DNA of 64,000 nt from Flavobacterium sp. (GCF_004295795.1 NZ_SEBR01000006.1:148659-212658); one strand, 5' to 3'; shown: positions 42,821 through 51,599, counted from the first letter of the stretch. Notes: generated from the sequence alone by a model not told the origin. Made by a program: numbers and translations.

Positions 42821-43348
42821 ATGAAGACAACAATCTTAACAATAACGGCCGCGTTTTTCGCCTTTTCGGCCCAGGCACAACAACAAGTTCAAAAAGAGTC
42901 GACAACTACGGTAACGACCGTAAAAGATTCTGACGGCGAAAGGAAACTCGTCAAAACCAACGAGCAAACCGCAACGCAAAAACTCGAATTCCAAAATCCG
43001 GATTCAAAAGCGCTGAACAAAGATTTGGCAACAACTCCAACCGAAGTCACCTCGACAACGACAGTAACCGCACCTGACGGAAGTACAAGAGTCGTAGACG
43101 TAGACCGTTCGGCTTATTACTCCGCCGGCGGATCGAAATATCAGATGAAACTCGACAACGTGGGTTACACCATGGTGACCGACAACAAAAAAACGGGAGT
43201 TTTGAGAAATGTGGGCCCAAACAGCTACATCTACTCGACCAAAGGCAAAACGGCCCACGCCTATTTCGACAAAAGCGGAAACATGGTAATTAGCACATAC
43301 GACGCAAAAACAGATAAGGTGACCACAGAAACCTATACCAAGAATTAA
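42821..43348 (+). CDS. Secreted Thr-rich protein, unrecognised
   Basis: Exported protein of 175 residues with signal peptide MKTTILTITAAFFAFSAQAQ. The body has two Thr/Val-rich stretches (STTTVTTVKDSDGERKLVK and TSTTTVTAPDGSTRVVDVDR) and a beta-like C-terminal half with YQMKLDNVGYTMVTDNKKTG and AYFDKSGNMVISTYDAKTDK. No family known to me. It has its own -7 element and two hairpins downstream, so it is a single-gene transcript. Confidence 0.65.
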   Translation: MKTTILTITAAFFAFSAQAQQQVQKESTTTVTTVKDSDGERKLVKTNEQTATQKLEFQNPDSKALNKDLATTPTEVTSTTTVTAPDGSTRVVDVDRSAYYSAGGSKYQMKLDNVGYTMVTDNKKTGVLRNVGPNSYIYSTKGKTAHAYFDKSGNMVISTYDAKTDKVTTETYTKN

Positions 43349-43376
43349 TTTTCTTAACACTCCATATATACCACAA

Positions 43377-43412
43377 AAATCCCGAGGGTTCACGCCTTCG
43401 GGATTTTTTTTT
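43377..43412 (+). terminator. Terminator of the 42821 gene
   Basis: Stem AAATCCCGAGGG with CCTTCGGGATTT around a 6-base loop, followed by a run of T. It starts 29 bases after the stop. Confidence 0.8.
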
Positions 43413-43500
43413 GGAGTGCCTGAGTTTTGGAGTGCTGATACGCTGTGTCACGACAATCTATATCATATAAACGGCACAGAAAACAGGATTCACAGAAGCA

Positions 43501-43528
43501 AAAAACCATCCGACAAGGGATGGTTTTT
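43501..43528. terminator. Bidirectional hairpin between 42821 gene and ferredoxin
   Basis: Perfect inverted repeat AAAAACCATCC (43501-43511) and GGATGGTTTTT (43518-43528), with A and T runs that suit termination on either strand. Confidence 0.65.
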
Positions 43529-43572
43529 CTATAAGTATCGATACTCAGGCACTTTTTCACTGCGTCACTCCA

Positions 43573-43923
43573 TCACTCATTATGCAAAAACGCCTGCCGA
43601 TTCAGCAAAGTTTCCTCGCTTTCCACATAATCAGGATCAGGGACGCAACAATCGACGGGACAAACCGCCGCGCATTGCGGTTCTTCGTGAAAGCCTTTGC
43701 ACTCGGTGCATTTTCCGGGCACGATGTAGTAGATGTCGTCCGAAATAGGCGTTTGGGCGTCTTCCGAGTCTACTTCTTCCCCATTTGGGAGAACGACTTT
43801 CCCGCGCAACGCAGTTCCGTCTTTGTAACGCCAGTCGTCGGCGCCTTCGTAAATCGCGGTATTTGGGCATTCGGGCTCACAAGCGCCGCAGTTTATACAT
43901 TCGTCTGTTATAATGATGGCCAT
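43573..43923 (-). CDS. 4Fe-4S dicluster ferredoxin
   Basis: Electron carrier of 116 residues. First cluster motif [12 protein letters not shown] (Cys9, 12, 15, 19), second motif [18 protein letters not shown], with the long loop typical of the Alvin-type ferredoxins, and a C-terminal [14 protein letters not shown]. About 170 bases separate it, head to head, from the acyl-CoA reductase gene. I recall this pair in other flavobacteria, so it may supply that enzyme or its pathway; that is inference from order. Confidence 0.9.
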   Translation of the reverse strand: MAIIITDECINCGACEPECPNTAIYEGADDWRYKDGTALRGKVVLPNGEEVDSEDAQTPISDDIYYIVPGKCTECKGFHEEPQCAAVCPVDCCVPDPDYVESEETLLNRQAFLHNE

Positions 43924-44023
43924 TTTCTGTATGATTTTCAGATTTCCAAATCGTTGCTGATATTCGGATTATCGGATTTCCACATTTTCAGATGATCCGA
44001 AAATTCCGTCAGTCCGCAAATCC

Positions 44024-44054
44024 TTTCAACCTGCGATAGAAAGCTGTACTTTTG
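44024..44054 (+). promoter_or_regulatory. Promoter of the acyl-CoA reductase gene
   Basis: TACTTTTG at 44047-44054 (perfect -7) with TTTC (3 of 4) 19 bases upstream at 44024-44027. ATG at 44094 follows 39 bases later. Confidence 0.6.
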
Positions 44055-44093
44055 TGCAAAATTACGCCAAAACTCGGTATACGCAAATCAATT

Positions 44094-45152
44094 ATGACAG
44101 CTTTAGAGAAAAAGGACGCTTTCGTTGCACTCGGAAATTTTTTGAGACAATTCACTTCGGATGAACCCGTTAGGAACAATTCGGTCTTGATGAACGACGA
44201 ATTTTTCGACGCTTTCGCCGATTTGATCCTGCTTTCCCAGTCGCACAACGGATGGTACACGCCAGATCAAGTGCGTTTTGCGGTTGGTGCCTGGGCCGAT
44301 GCTTTGACCGATGCCAACCTGACCGAATGGCTCTCGCGCTATGAAATCGGCGAAAGCGATCCCAAAACGATCGCGCTCATTTTGGCCGGAAACATTCCGC
44401 TCGTAGGCTTTCACGATTTTCTCACGGTTGTGCTTTCGGGCAACAAAGCTTTGGTCAAACTTTCTTCCAACGACCAGAAATTGCTGCCGTTCCTCGCAAA
44501 TTACCTGATTGCGGTTGCCCCGAAAATTTCAGGTTCGATCGCTTTCGTCGTAGGAAAATTCGAAGGTTTCGACGCCGTTATCGCCACGGGAAGCAACAAC
44601 ACCGCGCGTTATTTCGAGTATTATTTCAAGGACAAACCGAGTATCATCCGCAAAAACCGAAATTCGGTGGCTATTCTTACCGGAAATGAATCGGAAGACG
44701 AACTCGAGGCTTTGGGCGAGGACATTTTTCGCTATTTCGGACTCGGATGCAGGAACGTTTCCAAATTGTTTGTGCCGAACGGTTACGATTTCACGAAATT
44801 TTTCGAAGGAATCTTCGCCCAGCAGGACGTGATCCATTACGAGAAATACGCCAACAATTACGACTACAATAAAGCCGTTTTCCTGATGAGCAACTTCAAG
44901 CTGCGCGACAACGGATTTTTGACCATCAAGCAAGATTCAAGCTACGCCTCGCCTATTTCAAGCGTTTTCTATGAATTCTACGACGATCTTCAAGACATGA
45001 AATCGCGTATTTTAGCCGATGCCGATCAGATTCAGTGCGTCGTCTCGTCCGGACTGACTCCGCAAAGCATCCCTTTCGGTCAAACCCAGAAACCGCAGCT
45101 TTGGGATTACGCCGACAATGTAGATACGATGGCATTTCTGCTCTCGCTTTGA
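44094..45152 (+). CDS. LuxC-type acyl-CoA reductase family protein
   Basis: Protein of 352 residues in the acyl-CoA reductase (LuxC) family, related to aldehyde dehydrogenases. Seen: LILAGNIPLVGFHDFLTVVL, then VKLSSNDQKLLPFLANYLIA, ATGSNNTARYFEYYF and the Cys-containing block RYFGLGCRNVSKLFVP, where Cys is the likely acyl acceptor. It would reduce fatty acyl-CoA to an aldehyde. The start at 44094 (MTALEKKDAF) is chosen from the family and the promoter. It is followed by serC and serA in the same direction. Confidence 0.85.
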   Translation: MTALEKKDAFVALGNFLRQFTSDEPVRNNSVLMNDEFFDAFADLILLSQSHNGWYTPDQVRFAVGAWADALTDANLTEWLSRYEIGESDPKTIALILAGNIPLVGFHDFLTVVLSGNKALVKLSSNDQKLLPFLANYLIAVAPKISGSIAFVVGKFEGFDAVIATGSNNTARYFEYYFKDKPSIIRKNRNSVAILTGNESEDELEALGEDIFRYFGLGCRNVSKLFVPNGYDFTKFFEGIFAQQDVIHYEKYANNYDYNKAVFLMSNFKLRDNGFLTIKQDSSYASPISSVFYEFYDDLQDMKSRILADADQIQCVVSSGLTPQSIPFGQTQKPQLWDYADNVDTMAFLLSL

Positions 45153-45323
45153 GGCCGATTTCAACTTGGCAATCGGGATTTTTTTTGGCGAAAATGTTTC
45201 CGATTTGCGAGGCAGCGACTTCAACTACAACGATTTCTGTTGATAACATCGGTTAATTATTCATAAAAATGCTATCCGTTTACTGTTCTGTTTCCGAAAT
45301 TTGCGGGAAATTTTTCCAATCAG

Positions 45324-46394
45324 ATGAAAAAACACAACTATAGCGCCGGCCCGTCTATTCTTCCGCAGGAAGTTTTGGAAAAGGCGGCGGCGGCCGTGCT
45401 CGATTTCAACAATTCCGGATTGTCGCTCATCGAGATCTCGCACCGCAGCAAGGATTTCGTGGCCGTGATGGACGAAGCGCGCGCCTTGGCACTTGAGCTT
45501 CTGGGACTTCAGGGCAAAGGTTACCAAGCCTTGTTTTTGCACGGTGGCGCGAGCCTTGAATTCCTTATGGTTCCTTACAACTTGATGACGAAAGCCGGAA
45601 AAGCGGCCTATCTCGACACGGGAACTTGGGCAAGCGGCGCGATCAAGGAAGCGAAATCTTTTGGGGAAACGGTTGTCGTGGCTTCGTCGAAACCCGAGAA
45701 TTACAACCACATTCCAAAAGGTTATGCTGTTCCGACAGATGCCGATTACTTCCACTGCACATCGAACAACACGATTTTCGGAACCCAGATGCACGACTTC
45801 CCGAACCTGGAAATCCCGATGGTCTGCGATATGAGTTCGGATATTTTCTCTCGCGAACTCGACTTCTCGAAGTTCGGGATGATTTATGCCGGAGCACAGA
45901 AAAATATGGGGCCGGCGGGCGTCACTCTGGTAATCGTCAAGGAAGAAATTCTGGGCAGGACGGGAAGAACGATCCCGAACATGCTCAATCTGCAACAACA
46001 CATCGAAAAGGAAAGCATGTACAACACGCCTCCGGTTTTCGCCACTTACACTTCGCTTTTGACGTTGCAATGGCTCAAAAACCTTGGCGGCGTTTCCGAG
46101 ATCGAAAAACGCAACAACGCAAAAGCCGAATTGATCTACGCAGAAATCGACCGAAATCCTTTGTTCAAAGGAACGGCGGTTGTCGAAGACCGATCGAAAA
46201 TGAACGTGACTTTCCTGTTGGAAAACGAAGGACTGACCGAAAAGTTCGATTCGGCGTGGAAAGCTGCCGGAATTTCGGGATTGGCCGGACACAGGTCTGT
46301 CGGCGGATACCGCGCGTCAATCTACAACGCAATGCCAATCGAAAGCGTGCAGGTTCTGGTTGACGTGATGAAAGAACTCGAACGAACTGCCTGA
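45324..46394 (+). CDS. serC: Phosphoserine aminotransferase SerC
   Basis: PLP enzyme of 356 residues, second step of serine synthesis (and possibly the matching step for vitamin B6). N-terminal HNYSAGPSILPQEVLEKAA, LSLIEISHRSKDF, the PLP lysine in YAGAQKNMGPAGV, and SGLAGHRSVGGYRASIYNAM are typical. It precedes serA by about 150 bases, with the R1 short variant between. No serB is visible in the window. Confidence 0.95.
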   Translation: MKKHNYSAGPSILPQEVLEKAAAAVLDFNNSGLSLIEISHRSKDFVAVMDEARALALELLGLQGKGYQALFLHGGASLEFLMVPYNLMTKAGKAAYLDTGTWASGAIKEAKSFGETVVVASSKPENYNHIPKGYAVPTDADYFHCTSNNTIFGTQMHDFPNLEIPMVCDMSSDIFSRELDFSKFGMIYAGAQKNMGPAGVTLVIVKEEILGRTGRTIPNMLNLQQHIEKESMYNTPPVFATYTSLLTLQWLKNLGGVSEIEKRNNAKAELIYAEIDRNPLFKGTAVVEDRSKMNVTFLLENEGLTEKFDSAWKAAGISGLAGHRSVGGYRASIYNAMPIESVQVLVDVMKELERTA

Positions 46395-46402
46395 CACCGA
46401 AG

Positions 46403-46506
46403 CGCGGCCGTGATGGCAGCGGCATCCTTTTTTGCTGGCCAGGATTTGCCCTTATCCCAAATTTTACAGCAAAAAAGATACAGTGGACAGCGCGAATTTG
46501 CCGCCC
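46403..46506 (+). repeat. R1-related short element, copy D
   Basis: 104-bp element just after the serC stop. It keeps the ends of R1 (GCGGCCGTGATGGCAGCGG at left, CAGCGCGAATTTGCCGCCC at right) but has a different middle: a single stem ATCCTTTTTTGCTG (46424-46437) with CAGCAAAAAAGAT (46467-46479). It lies between serC and serA. Confidence 0.6.
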
Positions 46507-46542
46507 AAATAAAAATAACGAACAGAAATTGAATTTCAGATA

Positions 46543-47505
46543 ATGAAAATACTAGCCAACGACGGCATTTCACAGGCCGGACAAACCGCTCTCGAGAAAG
46601 CCGGATTTGAAGTCATCACGAGCAAAGTCGCCCAGGAACAGGTCGAGAATTTCATCAACGCCCACAAGGTCGAGGTGATTTTGGTGCGTTCGGCGACGAA
46701 AGTGCGAAAAGATATCATCGACAATTGCCCGAGCTTGAAAATCATCGGTCGCGGCGGCGTCGGGATGGACAATATCGACGTCGACTATGCGCGTTCAAAG
46801 GGATTGCACGTGATCAACACGCCGGCTTCATCCTCTGAATCCGTAGCCGAATTGGTTTTCGCGCACTTGTTTACGGGCGTGCGTTTCCTTCAGGATTCGA
46901 ACCGAAACATGCCGCTCGAAGGCGATTCCAATTTCGACGGATTGAAAAAAGCTTACGCGGCCGGAACGGAATTGCGCGGTAAAACATTGGGAATCATCGG
47001 TTTTGGACGGATTGGTCGCGCAGTAGCCAAAATTGGCCTGGGACTTGGAATGCGCGTGATCGCTTCGGATAAATTCGTCGGAAACGCAGAAATCAAGGTT
47101 GATTTTTACAACGGACAGTTCATCAACGTCGACATCGTGACCGAACCGATGGAAGACATCCTAAAACATTCGGACTTTATTTCGCTTCACGTTCCGGCTC
47201 AGGACGGCTATGTGATTGGAGCGACGGAATTCGCGACCATGAAAGACGGTGCAGGAATCGTGAACGCATCGCGCGGCGGCGTAATCGACGAGGTCGCGTT
47301 GCTCGAAGCTTTGGACACGAACAAGATCTCGTTCGCCGGACTCGACGTTTTCGAGAACGAACCGACTCCGGCAATCCAGGTTTTGATGCATCCGAAAGTT
47401 TCCTTGACGCCACACATCGGAGCGGCGACAAACGAAGCACAGGACAGGATAGGAACGGAATTGGCCGAGCAGATTATCGGCCTTTTGAAACCCGAAGGCA
47501 ACTGA
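46543..47505 (+). CDS. serA: D-3-phosphoglycerate dehydrogenase-like SerA (short form)
   Basis: NAD-dependent D-2-hydroxyacid dehydrogenase of 320 residues, without the C-terminal ACT domain of long SerA. Nucleotide motif GFGRIGRAVAKIGLGLGMRV, substrate site NASRGGVIDEVAL, and LTPHIGAATNEAQDRIGTEL with the catalytic His. Next to serC it should be the first enzyme of serine synthesis. Lack of ACT suggests no direct feedback by serine. Ends in a terminator. Confidence 0.92.
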   Translation: MKILANDGISQAGQTALEKAGFEVITSKVAQEQVENFINAHKVEVILVRSATKVRKDIIDNCPSLKIIGRGGVGMDNIDVDYARSKGLHVINTPASSSESVAELVFAHLFTGVRFLQDSNRNMPLEGDSNFDGLKKAYAAGTELRGKTLGIIGFGRIGRAVAKIGLGLGMRVIASDKFVGNAEIKVDFYNGQFINVDIVTEPMEDILKHSDFISLHVPAQDGYVIGATEFATMKDGAGIVNASRGGVIDEVALLEALDTNKISFAGLDVFENEPTPAIQVLMHPKVSLTPHIGAATNEAQDRIGTELAEQIIGLLKPEGN

Positions 47506-47530
47506 TAAAACTGCCAAAATATGCTATCAA

Positions 47531-47558
47531 GCCGTTTCTACTGAGACGGCTTTTTTTT
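47531..47558 (+). terminator. Terminator after serA
   Basis: Stem GCCGTTTC (47531-47538) with GAGACGGC (47543-47550), loop TACT, tail of eight T. 25 bases after the serA stop. Confidence 0.85.
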
Positions 47559-47625
47559 ACTTTTTAGGAAAGGTAAATTGCGACTTTAGCGGGATTTTAT
47601 AAAGATTTTACAGGGATTTCCCAAA

Positions 47626-47654
47626 ACCTAACAAATCTCGAAGATTTGTTAGGT
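47626..47654. repeat. Perfect 13-bp hairpin ACCTAACAAATCT
   Basis: ACCTAACAAATCT (47626-47638) and AGATTTGTTAGGT (47642-47654) around a three-base loop. Similar in kind to the 19939 hairpin. The rest of the 47506-48025 gap holds an R3 fragment (CTTAATGTCCTTAACGCTC at about 47778) and the xseA promoter. Confidence 0.75.
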
Positions 47655-48013
47655 CTGGCGAAGTTCGAAGATTTCGACGACTTTCAATTATAGAAAAACC
47701 GTAAAAAAAGTTAAATCTTGAGCGGAAAGTGTTCTTCAAATAATCGGGCAACTTTCACATCAATTTGTAGACGCAGCCTTAATGTCCTTAACGCTCTTAA
47801 TGGTTCATTTTCTTGGCAGCGCGAGAATCTAGGGAAGACCGAAGTCATTCAAATGTTGATTCGCATCCGGATTGCGGAACAAAAACCCGCATCGAAAGCA
47901 AGCTACCAATCCATCAGGTTGTTGGAAACCAACCGTTGAAAACCTGTGCAAAAGTTTCGGTCGGGCGTTCAAAACTCGTTCCCTTTGCCTTGAGGCACTC
48001 CGGCGCTTTTTGG

Positions 48014-48021
48014 TAAATTTG
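48014..48021 (+). promoter_or_regulatory. -7 promoter element of xseA
   Basis: TAAATTTG, a perfect TAnnTTTG match, with CTTG 21 bases upstream (47989-47992). It ends four bases before the GTG start at 48026. Confidence 0.55.
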
Positions 48022-48025
48022 AATC

Positions 48026-49507
48026 GTGGGCGAAAGGAAAACATACAGGCTTTCGAGAATTCTTGGGCGCGTACGCGAGGTTTTCGAGGAACAGATCAAA
48101 GGCAGGCAGTTTTGGCTCCGCGCCGAGATCGCCAGCGTGACTTATCACCGCTCAGGACATTATTACCTCGAGCTCATGGAATCTGAAAATGGCGTCGTAC
48201 TGGCCAAATGCCGCGCGATGATCTGGAACTCGAATCTCGATCAGATCAAACTCGACTTGGGTCAGGATTTCCCGAATGTGCTCAGGAACGGGTCGGAAAT
48301 TTTGGCTTTCGCCGAGTTGACTTACTCTGAACTTTACGGCTTGCAGCTCAACGTGATGTCGATCGACAAATCGTTCAATGTAGGCGAGCTTGAACGTCGG
48401 AAACAAGCGACTTACAACAGGTTGTTCGAGGAAGGGCTCATCGGAAAAAACGCCAAGATCCAACCTGGGATCGTCTTGCAGAAAATCGCTTTGGTCGGCG
48501 CCCCGAATTCCTCCGGACACACAGATTTCGTAAGACAGATCAAGGCGAACGAACATAAATTCGACTTTTCGATCACCGAATTTCCTTGTCAGGTGCAAGG
48601 CGAAAGAGCCGAACAGGACATCGTGAACACGCTCAAAAGTTTGCCACAGCACGAATTTGATGTCGTCGTGCTGATTCGCGGCGGCGGCTCCAAACTCGAC
48701 CTCGAGGTTTTCAACGCCTATTCGATCGCCAAAGTCGTGGCCGAATTCGAGATTCCGGTTTTCACGGGAATCGGGCACGAAACCGACAGCTCGATCGTCG
48801 ATTTTACGGCCAACCGACATTTCAAGACGCCAAGTGCCGTCGGGGCTTTTATCGTCGACAAGGCTTATCGGTTCATGGTCAAGGTCGAATCGGGTTATGC
48901 TTATGTGATGGAATTTTACAAGCGGCAAATGGCATCGGAAACAAACAAAATCGATTTGGCAACACAGTTTCTGGCCGCCAAAGCCGTGAGCATGACACGG
49001 CAAAAACGCGGCGAGCTTCACAATTTGTCAAACAGGATTGCGGCATTGGTAAAGCAAAGATTGTCGGGCGAAGAACTTTTCCTGAATTCGGGCATCCAGC
49101 TTTTATCGGTCAAGCCGAAATCGCGGACAGAATCGGAAACCAGAAAATTGACTGAAGCCAAGGACACGATTTCCCTGTTGGCCAAACAAGCGACAGACGA
49201 ACAAAGAGCCGTTTTGCAAAATACGTCCGAACTATTGGCATTGCTGAGTCGGAACGCCATCAACCGCGAGAAAAGCAAAATGGAAATGCTGGAGGAAATC
49301 CCCGATCTTTTCCATCCGGGCCAAATCCTCAAAAAAGGATACGCACTTGTGAAAATGAACGGGAAAGTGATTTCGGATGCCAACGAGATCGCCGTCGGGG
49401 ACGAAATCGAAATTGAAATGTACAGCCGAAAAATAACAGCCGTAGTAACCAAAGAACAACAAGAAAAATGGAAGGAATCACTTACGAAAGTGCTGCAAAA
49501 GAGCTAG
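48026..49507 (+). CDS. xseA: Exodeoxyribonuclease VII large subunit XseA
   Basis: Nuclease subunit of 493 residues that degrades single-stranded DNA with XseB. N-terminal OB domain (QFWLRAEIASVTYHRSGHYY), then the catalytic domain with VVLIRGGGSKLDLEVFNAYS, FTGIGHETDSSIVDFTANRH and KTPSAVGAFIVDKAY; a coiled-coil rich region for XseB binding follows. The GTG at 48026 is accepted because the OB domain starts at once (MGERKTYRLSRIL). Its last 40 bases overlap xseB. Confidence 0.93.
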   Translation: MGERKTYRLSRILGRVREVFEEQIKGRQFWLRAEIASVTYHRSGHYYLELMESENGVVLAKCRAMIWNSNLDQIKLDLGQDFPNVLRNGSEILAFAELTYSELYGLQLNVMSIDKSFNVGELERRKQATYNRLFEEGLIGKNAKIQPGIVLQKIALVGAPNSSGHTDFVRQIKANEHKFDFSITEFPCQVQGERAEQDIVNTLKSLPQHEFDVVVLIRGGGSKLDLEVFNAYSIAKVVAEFEIPVFTGIGHETDSSIVDFTANRHFKTPSAVGAFIVDKAYRFMVKVESGYAYVMEFYKRQMASETNKIDLATQFLAAKAVSMTRQKRGELHNLSNRIAALVKQRLSGEELFLNSGIQLLSVKPKSRTESETRKLTEAKDTISLLAKQATDEQRAVLQNTSELLALLSRNAINREKSKMEMLEEIPDLFHPGQILKKGYALVKMNGKVISDANEIAVGDEIEIEMYSRKITAVVTKEQQEKWKESLTKVLQKS

Positions 49508-49662
49508 ATGTTATCCTGAACGAACTCCGGAACGACCAGGTTTCGATCGACCAATTGGCCGAAAAGGTGGAACGCGCCTCGAAGCTGATCGCTTTCTGCA
49601 AGGAAAAGCTGAACAACACCGAAAAAAAGGTCGAGGATATCGTGGCCAAACTCGGACTGTGA
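49468..49662 (+). CDS. xseB: Exodeoxyribonuclease VII small subunit XseB
   Basis: Protein of 64 residues with the usual single helical hairpin: YESAAKELDVILNELRNDQV, then LAEKVERASKLIAFCKEKLN and a C-terminal KVEDIVAKLGL. It overlaps the end of xseA by 40 bases, so translation is coupled. Length is normal for the family. Confidence 0.93.
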   Translation: MEGITYESAAKELDVILNELRNDQVSIDQLAEKVERASKLIAFCKEKLNNTEKKVEDIVAKLGL

Positions 49663-49740
49663 AGCATCCGGATAAAGAAACGTTAAGTCGTCCCAACCTC
49701 ACCAGGCGATTGCGTATCTTTAAGTAGAAAATCACACACA

Positions 49741-50190
49741 ATGAAAACCATCATCAGCTCAGTTGTGCTTTTCGCAAGCCTTCTCGCGTGTAGTACGCAA
49801 CAAAATTCCATTGCTTCTTCCGAACAAAAGTCAGGTGCAAAAACCGTCGTTTCCAAAGGCGACACGATTCGAATTGTGAACGATTCCCTCGAGTATGAGG
49901 TGATAATCATCGATCCCGGATTCAACAACTGGATGAACATGAACGCCAGGCCGCGCGGTTACTATTCGCAATCGTATTTGGAACAGCACAATATTCCTTG
50001 GGTGACGCAATTCAATATCAATACGCGATCGCCATTGGGCAACCGGAATGCCGATTTGTATCAGTTGGAAATCGACTACCGCGGCTCTATCAATTATGGG
50101 TATGAAGTGAATTATCTGCTGTTCAATTACCTCAATTATTTCCAGCTTTCGAACAAAGTGCGTCTGGGCGGCCCGATTCCGAGAATCTAG
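49741..50190 (+). CDS. DUF6146 family lipoprotein
   Basis: Exported lipoprotein of 149 residues (lipobox LLAC, Cys17). The body holds SLEYEVIIIDPGFNNWMNMN, GYYSQSYLEQHNIPWVTQFN and YRGSINYGYEVNYLLFNYLN, typical of DUF6146. A near -7 element (TATCTTTA, 7 of 8) lies at 49715-49722, 18 bases before the ATG. Function unknown. The DUF6787 gene follows with its own promoter. Confidence 0.8.
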   Translation: MKTIISSVVLFASLLACSTQQNSIASSEQKSGAKTVVSKGDTIRIVNDSLEYEVIIIDPGFNNWMNMNARPRGYYSQSYLEQHNIPWVTQFNINTRSPLGNRNADLYQLEIDYRGSINYGYEVNYLLFNYLNYFQLSNKVRLGGPIPRI

Positions 50191-50192
50191 CT

Positions 50193-50222
50193 TTTGCTTT
50201 CGCGAACAATTCCGTATTTTTG
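50193..50222 (+). promoter_or_regulatory. Bacteroidota promoter of the DUF6787 gene
   Basis: TTTG at 50193-50196, TATTTTTG at 50215-50222, 18 bases apart. The ATG at 50240 follows 17 bases later. Confidence 0.75.
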
Positions 50223-50239
50223 GGACAATCCCATTCCTG

Positions 50240-50563
50240 ATGAAAAAACTCAAGGAGCGTTGGGGAATCACTTCCGGTTTCCAGCTCGTCCTAATCTTTG
50301 TCGTTTTCGCGATCACCGGATCATCGGCGGCTTATCTTTCAAAGCCGATCCTGGCCTGGTTTGGAATCGTCAAGGGAGAAACTTCGGGTTGGATTTATTA
50401 TCCGCTTTACATCGTGCTTATTTTTCCGGTCTATCAGGTTTTGCTGATTGCTTTCGGAACGTTATTCGGACAATTCAGATTTTTTTGGGCGTTCGAGAAA
50501 AGAATGCTGAAAAGCCTCGGCCTCGGATTCCTGTTCCACGATAAAAAAAACGCCCAGGACTGA
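50240..50563 (+). CDS. DUF6787 family membrane protein
   Basis: Integral membrane protein of 107 residues with two main helices (FQLVLIFVVFAITGSSAAYL and YYPLYIVLIFPVYQVLLIAF) and a third weaker one (LFGQFRFFWAFEKRML). N-terminus MKKLKERWGITSGFQ is the family start. It lies after DUF6146, as I recall for flavobacteria. Function unknown. Its end overlaps a terminator hairpin facing the other strand. Confidence 0.78.
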   Translation: MKKLKERWGITSGFQLVLIFVVFAITGSSAAYLSKPILAWFGIVKGETSGWIYYPLYIVLIFPVYQVLLIAFGTLFGQFRFFWAFEKRMLKSLGLGFLFHDKKNAQD

Positions 50564-50577
50564 ATCCCGGGCGTTTC
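50545..50577 (-). terminator. Terminator for the msrA operon
   Basis: Stem AAACGCCCAGG (50548-50558) with CCCGGGCGTTT (50566-50576), one mismatch; on the minus strand it ends in eight T. It overlaps the last codons and stop of the DUF6787 gene on the plus strand. Confidence 0.75.
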
Positions 50578-50599
50578 CCAAACAAATGATGTCTCAAGA

Positions 50600-50926
50600 T
50601 CATTTCCTTTTGATGAGATAAGTGTAGCACCACATCAGCGTGAAGCTTGGAATGATGTCTGTAAACGGGATGATTTCCTCAAAAAACGAGAAAACACCCG
50701 CGACTTTTCCTGACGTTCCTTTGTACATCCAGGCCATCAAAAGACCCGAAATCGGTGCCCAAATGACGTCCCCGAATTCCCCGACGAACGGAATCGCGAA
50801 CGAAAGCATCCCAATACAGTCGAACAAGATGCTCAAGGCCAGATCGCGCGATTTGTTCGCATCGACAGCCTGATCGGCAATCAATCCTAATTTGTCTTTC
50901 ACCATGTTATTTACGAATAAAGGCAT
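50600..50926 (-). CDS. Small membrane protein downstream of msrA
   Basis: Membrane protein of 108 residues: IGMLSFAIPFVGEFGDVIWA and a second helix at PSFTLMWCYTYLI; it starts [20 protein letters not shown]. Its ATG overlaps the msrA stop (TAATG), so both come from one transcript. No family known to me. The tail KRK and the repeated Phe-rich centre suggest a small inner-membrane protein. Confidence 0.7.
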   Translation of the reverse strand: MPLFVNNMVKDKLGLIADQAVDANKSRDLALSILFDCIGMLSFAIPFVGEFGDVIWAPISGLLMAWMYKGTSGKVAGVFSFFEEIIPFTDIIPSFTLMWCYTYLIKRK

Positions 50927-51573
50927 TATTGATGTTTTAACTGCGCTTTGTATTTCTGCTTGACCTTTTCCACCTTTGGCGTGATCACAAAGTAACAATA
51001 GGGGTTTTCCTTGTTCTGTGCGTAGTAATTCTGATGGTAATCTTCGGCCGGATAGAAAGTTGGCGCTTTGGAAACCTTGGTAACAACTTTCTTGCCAAAG
51101 CCGTAAGTCGCCTCTTTTTCGAGCTCTTTGATGTAAGCTTCGGTAAGTTCTTTCTGGGCCGCATTGTGGTAGAAAACTTCGCTGCGATATTGGGTTCCGA
51201 CGTCATTTCCCTGTCTGTTCAAAGTCGTCGGATCATGTGTCGAGAAGAAAATCTCGAGCAATTCTCCAAACTGTACTTTCTTCGGATCGAAAACGATCTG
51301 CACCGCTTCGGCGTGACCGGTGTCGCCCGTACAGACGTCTTTGTAACTCGGATTGGCGACCTTTCCGCCTATATAACCCGAAGTCACGCTCTTCACTCCG
51401 TCGATTTCGAGGAAAACCGCTTCGGTACACCAAAAACATCCGCCCGCAAACGTCGCGGTCTCCATTCCATTCTGCTCTTCCATCTTGATTTTTTTGTCGT
51501 GATCTTGCTGTTTCTCCTTGGCCATGCACGAAAAAAACGCAATGACAACCGGAATGAACAATAGCTTTTTCAT
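50926..51573 (-). CDS. msrA: Peptide methionine sulphoxide reductase MsrA, lipoprotein form
   Basis: Repairs methionine S-sulphoxide in proteins. 215 residues with a lipoprotein signal ([19 protein letters not shown], Cys16), so it should act in the periplasm or at the surface rather than in the cytoplasm. The active Cys lies in [11 protein letters not shown]; other motifs are [32 protein letters not shown] and YHQNYY. The ATG at 51573 is chosen over one seven codons earlier for the signal. A perfect -7 element lies 18 bases upstream. Confidence 0.93.
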   Translation of the reverse strand: MKKLLFIPVVIAFFSCMAKEKQQDHDKKIKMEEQNGMETATFAGGCFWCTEAVFLEIDGVKSVTSGYIGGKVANPSYKDVCTGDTGHAEAVQIVFDPKKVQFGELLEIFFSTHDPTTLNRQGNDVGTQYRSEVFYHNAAQKELTEAYIKELEKEATYGFGKKVVTKVSKAPTFYPAEDYHQNYYAQNKENPYCYFVITPKVEKVKQKYKAQLKHQ

Positions 51574-51591
51574 AAGATTCGTGTTGATGTA

Positions 51592-51599
51592 CAAAATTA
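51592..51599 (-). promoter_or_regulatory. -7 promoter element of msrA
   Basis: Minus-strand TAATTTTG, a perfect TAnnTTTG match, 18 bases before the ATG at 51573. No clear -33. Confidence 0.5.
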
